A stretch of 64,000 nucleotides of DNA from Cryptomeria japonica (lineage: Eukaryota; Streptophyta; Pinopsida; Cupressales; Cupressaceae). Location of the stretch: NCBI RefSeq assembly GCF_030272615.1, contig NC_081406.1, forward strand, positions 259,647,386 through 259,711,385, in the 5' to 3' direction. The position numbers and the translations under genes were made by a program. Below, piece by piece: positions 1 through 10,652 of the stretch (positions are counted from its first letter, which is position 1; every line of letters begins with the position of its first letter). The notes below the pieces were generated by a model. The model saw only the letters and a list, made by a program, of their open reading frames with translations, searched no databases and had not been told where the DNA came from.

Positions 1-164
1 AAGATAATGTTAAGAAGTGGAATAAGGATTTCTTTGGGAACATCTTTACCTCAAAAGCTACAACCCTCTTAGAGCTCAAGGAAATCCAAGATGAGATACA
101 GATCAATTGTTACACTAATATGTCTAGAAAGACTGAAGATGCTATTCTTATGAGATATCATGAT
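1..164 (+). pseudogene. LINE ORF2 fragment, left of the LTR-element insertion
   Basis: Open reading in frame 3, with residues KKWNKDFFGNIF near its start. This fits the segment before the reverse transcriptase domain of plant L1-type ORF2 proteins. The reading stays open to the insertion point and resumes at 10653 in the same sense, so this piece and the LINE remnant at 10653-15830 were once contiguous. The endonuclease domain and the LINE 5' end lie outside the window to the left. Seen: the open frame and the flanking duplication. Inferred: membership of the same LINE. Confidence 0.75.
160..164. repeat. Target site duplication ATGAT, left copy (element 1)
   Basis: Five bases directly before the TGTAGACG start of the 5' LTR. 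They match 10648-10652 directly after the 3' LTR exactly. Confidence 0.9.
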
Positions 165-1611
165 TGTAGACGTTTAAAAATGGTCAACGCTTGTGGAGTC
201 ATACTTTAACATTTGTGCATTGCCTTATTTAGGGTTCTTGCATCGCATTAACATTTCTTCTATGTTGCACACTTGGTCTTTATCATTTGGGAGCATCGAG
301 TCCTTCTTCTGCATTCCTCATTTTTCTCGCTTTCGAATTAAGTCTTGTCGATAGCAATCTTCAATCATGATTTTGGTCGATCTTATCCTGTCGCATCATG
401 GTGCGTGCTCATTTATCATCTTTTTGGACATTGTCAATCCTAATCGATGATAGAATTAGGGTTTTGTCCTCTTGTCAATCTTTCAATCATCTTTAGCTTG
501 TTAGTAATCATTTGTGATTATCAACTTGTCAATCTTGTCATTTTGTGATCAATTCGTCATCGATCCTTGTCCTTGCCAATCTTGTCATTTTGCGATCGAT
601 TCATCATCGATCCTTGTCCTTTTCAATCATGTCAATTTGGATCGATTAGTCATTATTCCTTGTCAATTGGTGCCTATCAATTTGATCTCCTTGTCAATCT
701 TGGTCAATTTGTCATTGATTTTTGTCAACCAATCTCAATCATTTATCAACATTGGTCCTTTGTCAATCAGAATCATGATCTAACCTACATTAATTTCTTG
801 TTGTCTTGACCTAATTCCTTGTCCTCTTATTTCTAGGGTTTTATGATTTGTTCATTTAATCCTTTTCTTCTTCTTTGTGGGTTAAATAAATCTATTTATT
901 TAGTCCTAGGTCTCTTTCATGAATTAATTAATGGATGAAAACCTATTAATTAATTCACCTAATTTCTATTTCATCTTTTTCCTCAATTTTCTAATTTGCT
1001 AATTTCTCCTAATTCCTAATTTCTATTTCTCCTATTTTCTTTAATTTTTCTAATATTTCCCCTAATTTCATGGGAATGGCATTTGAATCTTGTCATAATT
1101 TGTCATACATCTTGCATAGCAACTTGCCATAATTTGTGCATAATTTGTCATACATCTTGCATAGAAATTGTCATACATTTGTCATAATTTTGCCATTCTT
1201 GATTTGAATTTCCTTTCAAATCTCTTCATGCTAATCTTGTCCTCTCTCCAATTTGTCTATAAATTGGATGATTTTCTTCAATGAAAAGGGAGAAGATCAA
1301 TCACATTTTGGGGATCAATCACATTTTTGAGATCAATCACATTTTCAAGTAACCTTATGCTACAAATTTCATCTCTCAACAACTTGCTTTCCACTTGTAG
1401 GTGAGATCCACATCAAATTTGAAGGTGAAAGAAGAACAATGGAGCCACATGAAGGAGATATTTGCGTCAGTTTGCTTCGATTTCATTTTATTTGAATATC
1501 TTGTCTTTATGTCTTCATTGATTAGATTGCGATTGCTTTCATAACAGCTTTAGGTTTTGTGGTTGTCCTAATTGCTATTATTTTGATGATCATTCAATTT
1601 CTTGTTCTACA
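165..1611 (+). repeat. 5' LTR of element 1
   Basis: Begins TGTAGACGTT and ends TCTACA. It aligns along its length with 9252-10647. It contains a ~47-bp direct repeat rich in CTTGTCAATCTTGTCATTT (about 529-630) and three copies of an ~18-bp unit, GATCAATCACATTTT, at 1293-1348, where the 3' LTR has only two. It also has ~50 extra bases of CATAATTTGTCATAC-type repeats near 1100-1190 that the 3' LTR lacks. The LTRs therefore differ by repeat-unit slippage as well as substitutions. Confidence 0.92.
1248..1267 (+). promoter_or_regulatory. Putative LTR core promoter: TATA box in a dyad
   Basis: CCAATTTGTCTATAAATTGG holds TATAAAT at 1258-1264. Its outer seven bases, CCAATTT and AAATTGG, are inverted complements. 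The same 20 bases occur in the 3' LTR at 10289-10308, and a shortened form (CCAATCTATAAATTGG) occurs in the LTR of element 2. Conservation between diverged LTR families supports function; use as a promoter is inferred. Confidence 0.6.
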
Positions 1612-1614
1612 TTT

Positions 1615-1630
1615 TGGTGAACCCGATGTG
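1615..1630 (+). other. Putative primer binding site of element 1
   Basis: TGGTGAACCCGATGTG starts three bases after the 5' LTR. TGG pairs with the CCA end of a tRNA. Element 2 has the same spacing (TTT then TGG). I could not assign the tRNA. Confidence 0.55.
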
Positions 1631-1723
1631 AAGTAACCCCTTAACCATGTTTTGAGTGCTTTTTAGATGTTTGCAGGTGAAAAACTCAAGAAATAGGGTG
1701 ATTCAGAGCTTTCTAGACACTTC

Positions 1724-1828
1724 TACGCCTGTGTTGAGGCATCTTATGCTTGTGTTGATGGGTTCTGCACCTATGTTGAGGCATTCTGCGCCTATGTTGA
1801 TGGGTTTTGCGCCTGTATTGAGGCATTC
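1724..1828 (+). repeat. 21-bp tandem repeat, 5 copies
   Basis: Units of the form TGCGCCTATGTTGAGGCATTC, alternating GAGGCATTC and GATGGGTTC ends. It lies in the leader just after the PBS. The 21-bp length keeps a frame open, but no coding role is supported. Confidence 0.8.
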
Positions 1829-3593
1829 TGCACTTGTGCAAGGCCAGAAAGAGAGGTGAAATCAGTTGCTTTTACTTGCAAATTTGTTTGTCTTCATTCT
1901 ATTTCTTGCATTCTGGTTTTTTTTTTGGTACTAATTCTCTGTGCAGCATCTTGGCGTTATGTGTGACGAAGACTAAAAATGCAACTATTAACGAATCTTA
2001 TGCAAGACGTGGTCAAAGACTCTCATTAAAACATCTTGCTTGAAATTTTTAAAGTAGTTGCACATTTCATTTCTTAAAGGTTAATCAACACCATGCATGC
2101 TTTGTCTATTTTTAATTTGATTGCATGCTTTAACCCTTAGAACTGGGCTTGCCTCCCGATTTGCCTAGCACTATGCCTAGACATTGGTGAGAGGGAATGA
2201 CCCAAAGTGGTGATGGGCTAAAGCCAAGCTCTTATGAACCACTCTAAATAATTGTGGATGCAATGAAAGTTGTAGACAACGGGTGTTGGAATGGTATTGC
2301 GATGATTTACTTGCCAGATCAATACCCACCCAAACAGATGCCCTTACTAGAATCTCTTGTTTTTAGATGCCAAAATCCTTCTATCTGTTGGCTCGGGCAT
2401 TGTGATACGTGCATGCCGAAGACACCTCTCATGTACTCCTCAGTTAGAGATAGCAAGTTCTTGGGAAGTGATGCCCCTTGAACTTGAAGCTTGGTATGCC
2501 TGAGAAGTGAGTGCACTTTAAGGGGGAGCCAGTGCTACCAAGCATCTAGCTATCCGACTGAGTGTTGTATTTTATGGTTAGAGGATTCAACAGATATTGC
2601 CCTTGCCAGCCATAGGATTTGTTGTGAATGTGCTTGATTGTCTTGAGTCAAAGGCAAACAAACATTTTGTCTTCCATGATTGTCAAAAGTTAAATAAAAA
2701 ACAAACTTTCAAAAGTGCTCATAATCAACTTGGGTTTTCAAAATCAACAACCTTCAATTCTAAACAAAATCCAAACAAAAGTCCAAATTTGTCCAAGTAT
2801 TCATCCAACATTTGAACATGGCTTGTCAAAACATTGAATATCTTTGTTTCAAAATTCATGTCACTTTAGGCTAGGTTTTGCATAGTCAAACTTAGGTCCT
2901 AGGACATATTGTCATCTCTCTTCATTTTAGTTCTTTTCATTGCAAGCGTCCTCATTTTGCACTTAGGTTCAAAATAATTTCCCTAAGTTTTCATTTCATT
3001 GTCATATCCAAGCTAGATTTCCATTTAGGTGACATTTGTGCATTATCCTTGTCATGCTAAAATTAGGTCTTGCCTAGGTTGCATTTTGCATATTCCAAGT
3101 CATTGGTCTTCGCATATCCTTATCATTGTATTGTCATCTTGTCTTGGCTTCATCTTGTCATATCATATCCTTAGATCATTTTCAAGTCATATCCTAAGTC
3201 ATTGTCATAATCATTGCCTTCTTGCATTTAGTCTCAAAAATTTGGTTTGTCAAACTTGAAAAATCAAAACTTTGGATGGTACCCTAAGTTATTGTTAGGG
3301 AGTCTTGACCTTGTCTAAAATTTGTCCTTTCATTAATATCATTTTTGTCAAACCTAGCTTAGTATCCAAGCATATAGGTGAGACATTGTCAATTTGTCCT
3401 ATTGTCATTTGGTCCTTTGTCCTTTAAAGTCTTGGTTTCATCTCAATTTCCCAAGGTTGAGTCTTTAGGTTTGCATTCCAAAAAGTTTGTCCAAATCTTG
3501 AAAAACAACAAAAACATTAAGTTGCATTGTCATCCTTTTAGGTTGCATTTGTCAATCCCATTTGTTGCATTGCATAGTGACATGTTTGTTGAA
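1829..3593 (+). other. Long untranslated leader of element 1
   Basis: No convincing coding frame. At 2491-2538 it contains a block ending GGAGCCAGTGCTAC that is also in the leader of element 2 (32919-32959). From 2800 to 3570 the sequence is rich in short TTGTCAT/CATTTTG words. It is probably the packaging and leader region of the genomic RNA (inference). Confidence 0.55.
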
Positions 3594-6448
3594 ATGAGGT
3601 CTCAACCTTCTTACAAAGCCATGTCATCACAATTGAGAAATCAATCATGTCAATCCAATCTCTACATGTCTCGGAACTTGGATCAAACTTATCATGATGA
3701 TGTAAATGTCCAAATACAAAAACTAGAGGAGAAACTAGCTCAAGAAAAGGAGATTTTGGAACAAAAAGTGAAAAACATTGAGAAGAATAGATCACAAATG
3801 TCCAAAATGTTTTAAAAATTTCCAATTTGAAATCCAAATATTGAGCCAATTGATGTAAGATTTCTTATCGAACAATCAAACATACCAAATCTCCTCTCAC
3901 AAATAGAGATGATGAAACAATTTCAAGAAAAGAGACAACAACATTATGTGCCTCCACAACAAGAACAAGAAGGTGTTTACTATCAATCACATTTTCAACC
4001 ATCACAACCAATTGTTCAATAGTTCCAACATTTCCAACAGACACAACCAATGGTCCAACATATACAACCAACACAACCAATGGTCCAATTTCAACAATAT
4101 GTCCAACCAACTATTTATTATCGACAACAAACTCAGTATCAACAACTACAATCACAAATTCAAAAACAAAGGTTGCAGCACACACCAAGCCAAACTTTGA
4201 ACATGTCAAACCAATTTGATCAACATCTAGTTCAAAATCAAAACATGACATTAGACCAGAACCAACTCCTTTCCAAACAAGTTCAAATTCCAGATACAAC
4301 TATGTCAAAACCTCAAAAGAAAGGTGGCCTTATTGCAAGGATCTTAAGGAAATTACCAAGTGAGTTCTTTGAGGAAGATCAAAATAATACACTTATGTCT
4401 AGTAATGCCTCATCCCCCTACAAACACATTGACTCTCCAATGGCATCTATCCCTACACCTTTAGAAGTTTCACAAGAACCTTCCATATTGTCCTCATCAA
4501 ATAATACACCCAAGGATGAAATTATCCAAGGGCTATCCATAATTGATTGCCAAGATAATCCAATTCATGATGCACATCCTTGTCATGTTTCAGAAATACA
4601 AGACCCAATGCCACCATGCACTTTATTGCATTACCTATTTTAGAGGACCCCATTCGAAGTCCCTCTTCCTCATGTTCAAGCCTTGATTCCTTGCCAGAAT
4701 CCATCACAAATGTTCAAAGTGCATTTCATTCATGCCAAAATATTGATCCCTTGTTAGAATCCCCCATACATATCCAAAGTCCAACCCCATGTCAAGAGGA
4801 TAATTTAGAGCATGAAGAAATGTGTCTTAAAAAAGATCAAGATCAAGATCCCGAAACCTTATCATCCCATCCAATTGTTGACCAGGATCCCATTTCCCCA
4901 GACACTCGCAATGATTCACTTATTCCTGTCCATTCTATCCAAGAACACAATGTCCTTTCAAATCCCATTGACATTCCACTTCCATAGAAAGATCAAGATA
5001 TCCCTTCCATCCTTTCCGATGATCCCATTAAAAGTCAAGAGCAAAGCACCTTTAAAGAGGATTCCAATGATCTTCCTCCTTGTCAAGATCAAATCATTCC
5101 TTCAGATCCTCCACAAGATCCACTTGTTCCTCCATCTCCACATCTTAATCCAGCATAACCACTCCAAGGTCTCATTTCTTTTGATGATCCCATTATTTCT
5201 CCCATTCCATCTCTTGAAGAGCCTATCATTGAACCATGCCCACCACACAATCCTAGTCCCCCTCACAATCCTAGTCCCCCTCATGATCCTAATCCCCTTC
5301 ATGATTCTAACATGTCAGTGCAAGATGTTCATGAACCCTCGACATGCATAATGGGTTCTTCCACTTTGGTGCAATCCAATCCACTTCAAGATCTCATTAT
5401 TTCTCTCATATCATATCCATAGCATAATGGACTCACATCTTCTTCCCAAAGAAAAGAGTATCCTACAAGTCAAGATATTCATAAAGGCAAAGGAGTAGAT
5501 CTCCATAAGCAAGAATCCCTTCATGTTAAAGAAAATATTAAGGGTCATGGCCTCAGTGAAATTCCTCAAGACATGGGTACCCCTACGAAATCCATCATCC
5601 CTTCAAAATCCAAACATATCCCTTCCCCATCATACTTTCCATCCATCTTAGGTCCTTATATCCCTTTGTCCTCTATGCAAGGTCAGCAAAGGCACAAATC
5701 CTTGAGTAAATTTCATCCATCCAAAAGACCTCCACTTCATTCCTATCCATCCATGCATTCCTTTCCCCCTCCAAGCAATTTGGATGCCAAGTATAAAAGT
5801 CATAAGTCTAGAAATCCACATGTATTCAAGGATCAACATGTCCAATATAATCAACATGTCAAAACAAAGAAAAATTTGATCTATAAAGAAAAGGAAACAT
5901 CTAAAAGGTTACAAAGGCCCATTGCTAAAAAACAAACGACCAAATCTATATGGTTTCCTAAATCCCTTGTGCAAGAAATGCACTCCAAGGAACCACAAAA
6001 GCATGAAAAATAAAAAACCATGTGGATCCCTAAGCGGCTCCTTGAAGCACAAAAGCCTAAAGAAACATCAAAATTAGCATCAAAAATTGCTATTCATCCA
6101 TCCAAACCTTTAAAATCTATTCCTCCATCACCTTCACCATCTATTTTGGGTTTTGATGTCCCAAAATCACCGTCCTTTCCTCCATCCAACCCTCTCAAAT
6201 TTGTTCCTCCATCACCTTCTTCATCCATTTTGGGCCCTTATGTCCCAAAATCCCAAGCTATTCCTCCATCCAAATCTCACAATCTGAGATCCATTTTTCC
6301 TCCATCAATCCATCACCCATCAAGGTGTGTTCCAATGTTGATCTTGCCTTCATTTCCATCTAGTGAAGCCCAATTCTTCCAATACCCTATCCATCATCCA
6401 ATGCATATTTTCCATCCTTCGATCCCTTTGGTCCAATCCTTTGCATAA
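3594..6448 (+). pseudogene. Degenerate Gag-like reading frame of element 1 (unrecognised, Q-rich then P/S-rich)
   Basis: A mostly continuous but broken frame. The first part (3594-4643) is interrupted by stops at 3813, 3828 and 4020. It has a short charged coiled-coil-like stretch (KLEEKLAQEKEILEQKVKNI, about 3720-3780), then a glutamine-rich region with repeats like QPMVQFQQYVQP, then a basic patch (KPQKKGGLIARILRKLP). Near 4620-4640 the reading shifts to another frame and continues to 6448 with stops at about 4985, 5156 and 5420. That part is rich in Pro, Ser, Asp and Ile, with repeated PPSPSPSILG and PSKP motifs. A motif MWIPKRLLEAQKPKE lies near the end (6020-6064). There is no zinc knuckle, protease DSG or RT motif. 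The position after the leader suggests Gag or a structural substitute, but I cannot assign a family. Confidence 0.5.
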
Positions 6449-7539
6449 ATCCTTTCCTTAGTTTCATCTCTTTTTCCATGTCCTTATCCTACCAATGTCT
6501 TTGAGCATACTTTTAAAGGTCATGGTCCATTTTTTCCAAGGCTACTATCCAAACAAAAAGATGTTTGAGTCCTTCTTCCATCCCCTATCATGTGTCCATT
6601 TTCGACTAAAATGTCAAAATCCGAAAAAAAAAAAGTGAGAAAAAAAAAAGAAAAAGAAAAAAAAAGTAAAGCAAAAATAATTCATCCACTGGTGAAAACC
6701 TGGCAAACAGGCGCCTTGGGCAAGTACCGTGATGAAAACCTGGCAAATAGGCCTCATGCGTAATATATGAATTTCTTGGATACCATACTTGGGGATAGGT
6801 TTTATCCTCTCATATCCTTTTGTCCTTCATTGTTCTAGTATCCTATCACACCCCTATCATTACCCTTCATATCCTATTGTCCCTCATGTACATATCCTCT
6901 TTTCCACCTTTGATCTTGACAAGGCTGAAGATCTTCATGAGCATCATGCATCCTATTCACAGCTTTCAGTCTATCATAGCTTTTGGTCATTTATCTATTG
7001 ACTTATTACAACTTTTCATCCATATTCCATTGGCTTATCACCAACCCTTTGTCTATATTCCTTGGCTTATCATAACCTTTTGTCATTATCCCTTAGTCTA
7101 TCACATCCTTATCCTATTCATATCCTTTATCCATTTTTTATCTTGCTTATCTTGTCCATATCCTATCATCGTCCATACTCTCTTCATGTCCCTTGATCTT
7201 GATCTGACATAAGGAAATGAAATGCAAAACATGTTTTTTGAAAACCTCTTGACATATCCCTCATGCCATGTCACTGCTTTACATTGTCATATCCAGTCAC
7301 TTGTCCCATTGTCTCTATAATAAAAAGCCTTTGTCTTCCCTCTATCCACCAACATTTCAGAAAGCCTATTTATTCACCTGTCATATTCCTTGCCTTGCTA
7401 GACACTGGGGGAAAAATCCTTGTGCATATGTTTTGGTCCTGGTCACTGTATATGTCTTTCAAATTTTCATTGGGTGTGCGCCCCTTGTCATGATCAATTA
7501 CTAGAGTTATTGTTGTATGCGGACTGGAGCTTTCGTATC
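6449..7539 (+). other. Post-coding noncoding region of element 1
   Basis: Starts with an A-rich tract (6625-6680), followed by GGTGAAAACC and GGGCAAGTACC (6718-6728). The same arrangement follows the integrase remnant of element 2 (34240-34350). The rest is CATATCC/TTGTCC-rich with no supported gene. Confidence 0.5.
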
Positions 7540-7746
7540 ATATAATGTCCTGAAAAAAATCCCTAAAAATCAAACAATGTCCTGAAAAAATCCCTAAAAA
7601 TAAAAAAATGTCTTGAAAAAATCCCTAAAAATAATATAATGTCCTGAAAAAATCCCTAAAAATCATATAATGTCCTGAAAAAAATCCCTAAAAATCAAAT
7701 AATGTCCTGAAAAAATCCATAAAAAGTCAAATAAAGTCCTGAAAAA
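7540..7746 (+). repeat. ~31-bp tandem repeat, about 7 copies
   Basis: Units of the type ATAATGTCCTGAAAAAATCC followed by CTAAAAATCA, with A-run length variation between copies. It lies within the noncoding 3' half of element 1. Confidence 0.85.
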
Positions 7747-9237
7747 TGAACAAAAAAAATGTAAAAAACTCAAAATTCCTACAAAGTGAAAAACATCAAA
7801 ATCCCAAAACACTTTCTTTGGCATTTTGTATTTTGTCAATAAATGGTCCCCTTTGTGCATAGACAGATCGCTGAGCATGCATCCAATGACAATCAATCAA
7901 ACATTGTGCTTTAATGAAATCATGCATTAACAGATGAATTGTTTGACCACACAAGAATTCAACCTGATCACAGCTGTCACATCAATCCAAATAGCATCAA
8001 CGTTACCATTGGTCCTTGTCAAAATTATCATGGGTCTTATACAGGGTGTTGTATACTCGAAACCAGACTGTGTCCTATCTTAGATGGTGTACTGCATTCC
8101 CTGAAACCAGACAGCATGATCATTCTTATTTTCCACTTTTGACAATGACGATTAGACTGTTTGTTTGACTTGGTTGAATTTGTGTGTCTTATATTTTTAT
8201 TGATTTATCTTGGGCTTCGATCATGTTCCTATGTTGCTCGATGATGTCACTAAGTGATTTAGAGTGACCGGTATGGTTCATGTCCCTTTTCTTTTTTGTT
8301 GTGTTTGTTGTTTGTGGAATGTTTGTCACAAACTAGGGCAACTATATCATTGGGGGTCTGTGATAAATACGTTCGCTTTGTGAACGCCGCACATACCTCG
8401 ACCCTTGATGTATGCACCCTAGGATGATTCACTCATTCCTTGTGTGTGATGTGTCTATCTTTTTCAAAAGGGGTTGTGTTCCAACTCTGGCCTTCAATGC
8501 CATGATGCTCTGCATCCGCTTTGCTACAATAAATAAAGGTTCTTACCTACTTATGTGCATTTGTGAAAGCAAGTTTTCCTTCATCTCTAACTGTCCTCTG
8601 TCTAATTTATTCTTACTAACATTTCTTCCATCAGTCTTGCACTTGTACAGCATCAAGCTACGCCTGTGTACCTTACACAGGTGCAGAACATCATTACACA
8701 GGCACAGTTCTGCATTTTCCCCTTCCCTGTGGGCCCCGCAATGTCCCGCAATCAAGCAAAATTCATGAAATTGAACATATGGGTTTTTGAGCTACATACT
8801 GCTTCTCTCACATCATCTGGTCATCCGTAGGTGCGTACATGTTCCCCAAGGTGATCTGCCATTGGAATGTTCGCCATCTCTCTGCAAGGGTCCTTTTTCC
8901 TGAGCAACAACTCCTCCAATTTGGCCAATACAAATGAACTCTTTTCCTTCTCCTTGTCTCCACTATAGATCTTTTTCAGTACCTAGATGGATGTGCATGC
9001 TCTCCATCTTATGATGGTCACGGTCTTTTGCACCTTCCACTGCTTGTAATTTGTGCATCCGACCTTCAATTTTTGATCCGTTTGAACCTATTGTCTTCTG
9101 TCATTCTTATCGATCACTTGGCCTCTTTTCTGGTTTTTTCTGGCCAATTCCTCGAGGGGGCATGCATATGTCATTGTTATTTTCTGGGGCATTTTCATTA
9201 AATTTCTTTGAAACAACACTTAGAATCACATTGTCTC
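7747..9237 (+). other. Noncoding 3' interior of element 1
   Basis: No supported gene. It contains small dyads around 8660-8705 (TGTGTACCTTACACAG). At 9151-9163 lies CTCGAGGGGGCAT, a G-rich motif ~90 bp before the purine tract that element 2 shares at 44564-44576. Confidence 0.5.
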
Positions 9238-9251
9238 AAAGAGGGGCAAAA
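9238..9251 (+). other. Polypurine tract of element 1
   Basis: AAAGAGGGGCAAAA directly abuts the TGTAGACG start of the 3' LTR, as expected for the plus-strand primer. The junction GGGGCAAAATGTAGACGTT is identical in element 2. Confidence 0.8.
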
Positions 9252-10647
9252 TGTAGACGTTTAAAAATGGTCAACGCTTGTGGAGTCATACTTTAACATT
9301 TGCGCATTACCTTATTTAGGGTTCTTGCGTCGCATTAACATTTCTTCTATGTTGCGCACTTGGTCTTTATCATTTGCGAGCATCGAGTCCTTCTTCTACA
9401 TTCCTCATTTTTCTCGCTTTCGAATTAAGTCTTATCGATAGCAATCTTGAATCATGATTTTGGTCGATCTTATCCTGTCGCATCATGGTGCGTGCTCATT
9501 TATCATCATTTTAGACATCGTCAATCCTAATTGATGATAGAATTAGGGTTTTGTCCTCTTGTCAATCTTTCAATCATCTTTAGCTTGTTAGTAATCATTT
9601 CGATTATCAACTTGTCAATCTTGTCATTTTGCGATCGATTCATCATCGATCCTTGTCCTTGTCAATCTTGTCATTTTGTGATTGATTCATCATCGATCCT
9701 TGTCCTTTTTAGTCATGTCAATTTGGATCGATTAGTCATTGTTCCTCGTCAATTGGTGCCTATCAATTTGATCTCCTTGTCAATCTTGGTCAATTTATCA
9801 TTGATTTTTGTCAACCAACCTCAATCATTTATCAACATTGGTCCTTTGTCAATCAAAATCATGATCGAACCTACATTAATTTCTTGTTGTCTTGACCTAA
9901 TTCCTTGTCCTCTTATTTCTAGGGTTTTATGATTTGTTCATTTAATCCTTTTCTTCTTCTTTGCGGGTTAAGTAAATCTATTTATTTAGTCCTAGGTCTC
10001 TTTCATGAATTAATTAATGGATGAAAACCTATTAATTAATTCACCTAATTTCTATTTCATCTTTTTCCTCAATTTTCTAATTTGCTAATTTCTCCTAATT
10101 CCTAATTTATATTTCTCCTATTTTCTTTAATTTTTCTAATATTTCCCCTAATTTCATGGGAATGGCATTTTGATCTTGTCATAATTTGTGACACATCTTG
10201 CATAGCAATTTTCATACGTTTGTCATAGTTTTGCCATTATTGATTTGAATTTCCTTTCAAATCTCTTCATGCTAATCTTGTCCTCTCTCCAATTTGTCTA
10301 TAAATTGGATGATTTTCTTCAATGAAAAGGGAGAAGATCAATCACATTTTGGAGATCAATCACATTTTCGAGTAACCTTATGCTACGAATTTCATCTCTC
10401 AACAACTTGCTTTCCACTTGCATTTTGCACTTGTAGGTGAGATCCACATCACATTTGAAGGTGAAAGAAGAACAATGGAGCCACATGAAGGAGATATCTA
10501 CGTCGGTTTGCTTCGATTTCATTTGATATGAATATCTTGTCTTTATGTCTTCGTTGATTGGATTGGGATTGCTTTCATAGTAGCTTTAGGTTTTGTGGTT
10601 GTCCTAATTTCTATTGTTTTGATGATTATTCAATTTCTTGATCTACA
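9252..10647 (+). repeat. 3' LTR of element 1
   Basis: Begins TGTAGACGTT, ends ATCTACA. It matches 165-1611, with fewer copies of the internal short repeats. The CCAAT/TATA dyad is at 10289-10308. Confidence 0.92.
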
Positions 10648-10652
10648 ATGAT
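10648..10652. repeat. Target site duplication ATGAT, right copy (element 1)
   Basis: Exact match to 160-164. Removing the element and one copy restores an open LINE frame across the junction. Confidence 0.9.

Larger units (their letters stand above)
165..10647 (+). mobile_element. LTR element 1: pol-less Ty3/gypsy-type retrotransposon inserted in a LINE
   Basis: Complete element bounded by two LTRs (165-1611 and 9252-10647), each TG...CA, with a PBS-like site after the first, a purine tract before the second and a perfect ATGAT duplication outside. The 7.6-kb interior has a long leader, a broken Gag-like Q- and P/S-rich frame (3594-6448), an A-rich block, tandem repeats and 1.5 kb of noncoding DNA. 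I find no protease, RT, RNase H or integrase motifs, so it looks non-autonomous. In roughly the first 205 bp of the two LTRs I count about 8 differences, mostly transitions, so it is clearly younger than element 2. Class assignment rests on the termini shared with element 2, which carries a gypsy integrase. Confidence 0.88.

Noticed and set aside
514-809. Open frames in the 5' LTR (and at 9531-9932 in the 3' LTR)
   Set aside because: They translate CTTGTCAAT-type repeats into low-complexity peptides and occur in both LTRs; no family resemblance.
1615-1630. Assignment of the gypsy PBS to a specific tRNA
   Set aside because: Only the TGG end and spacing are convincing; the rest did not match a tRNA 3' end I could name.
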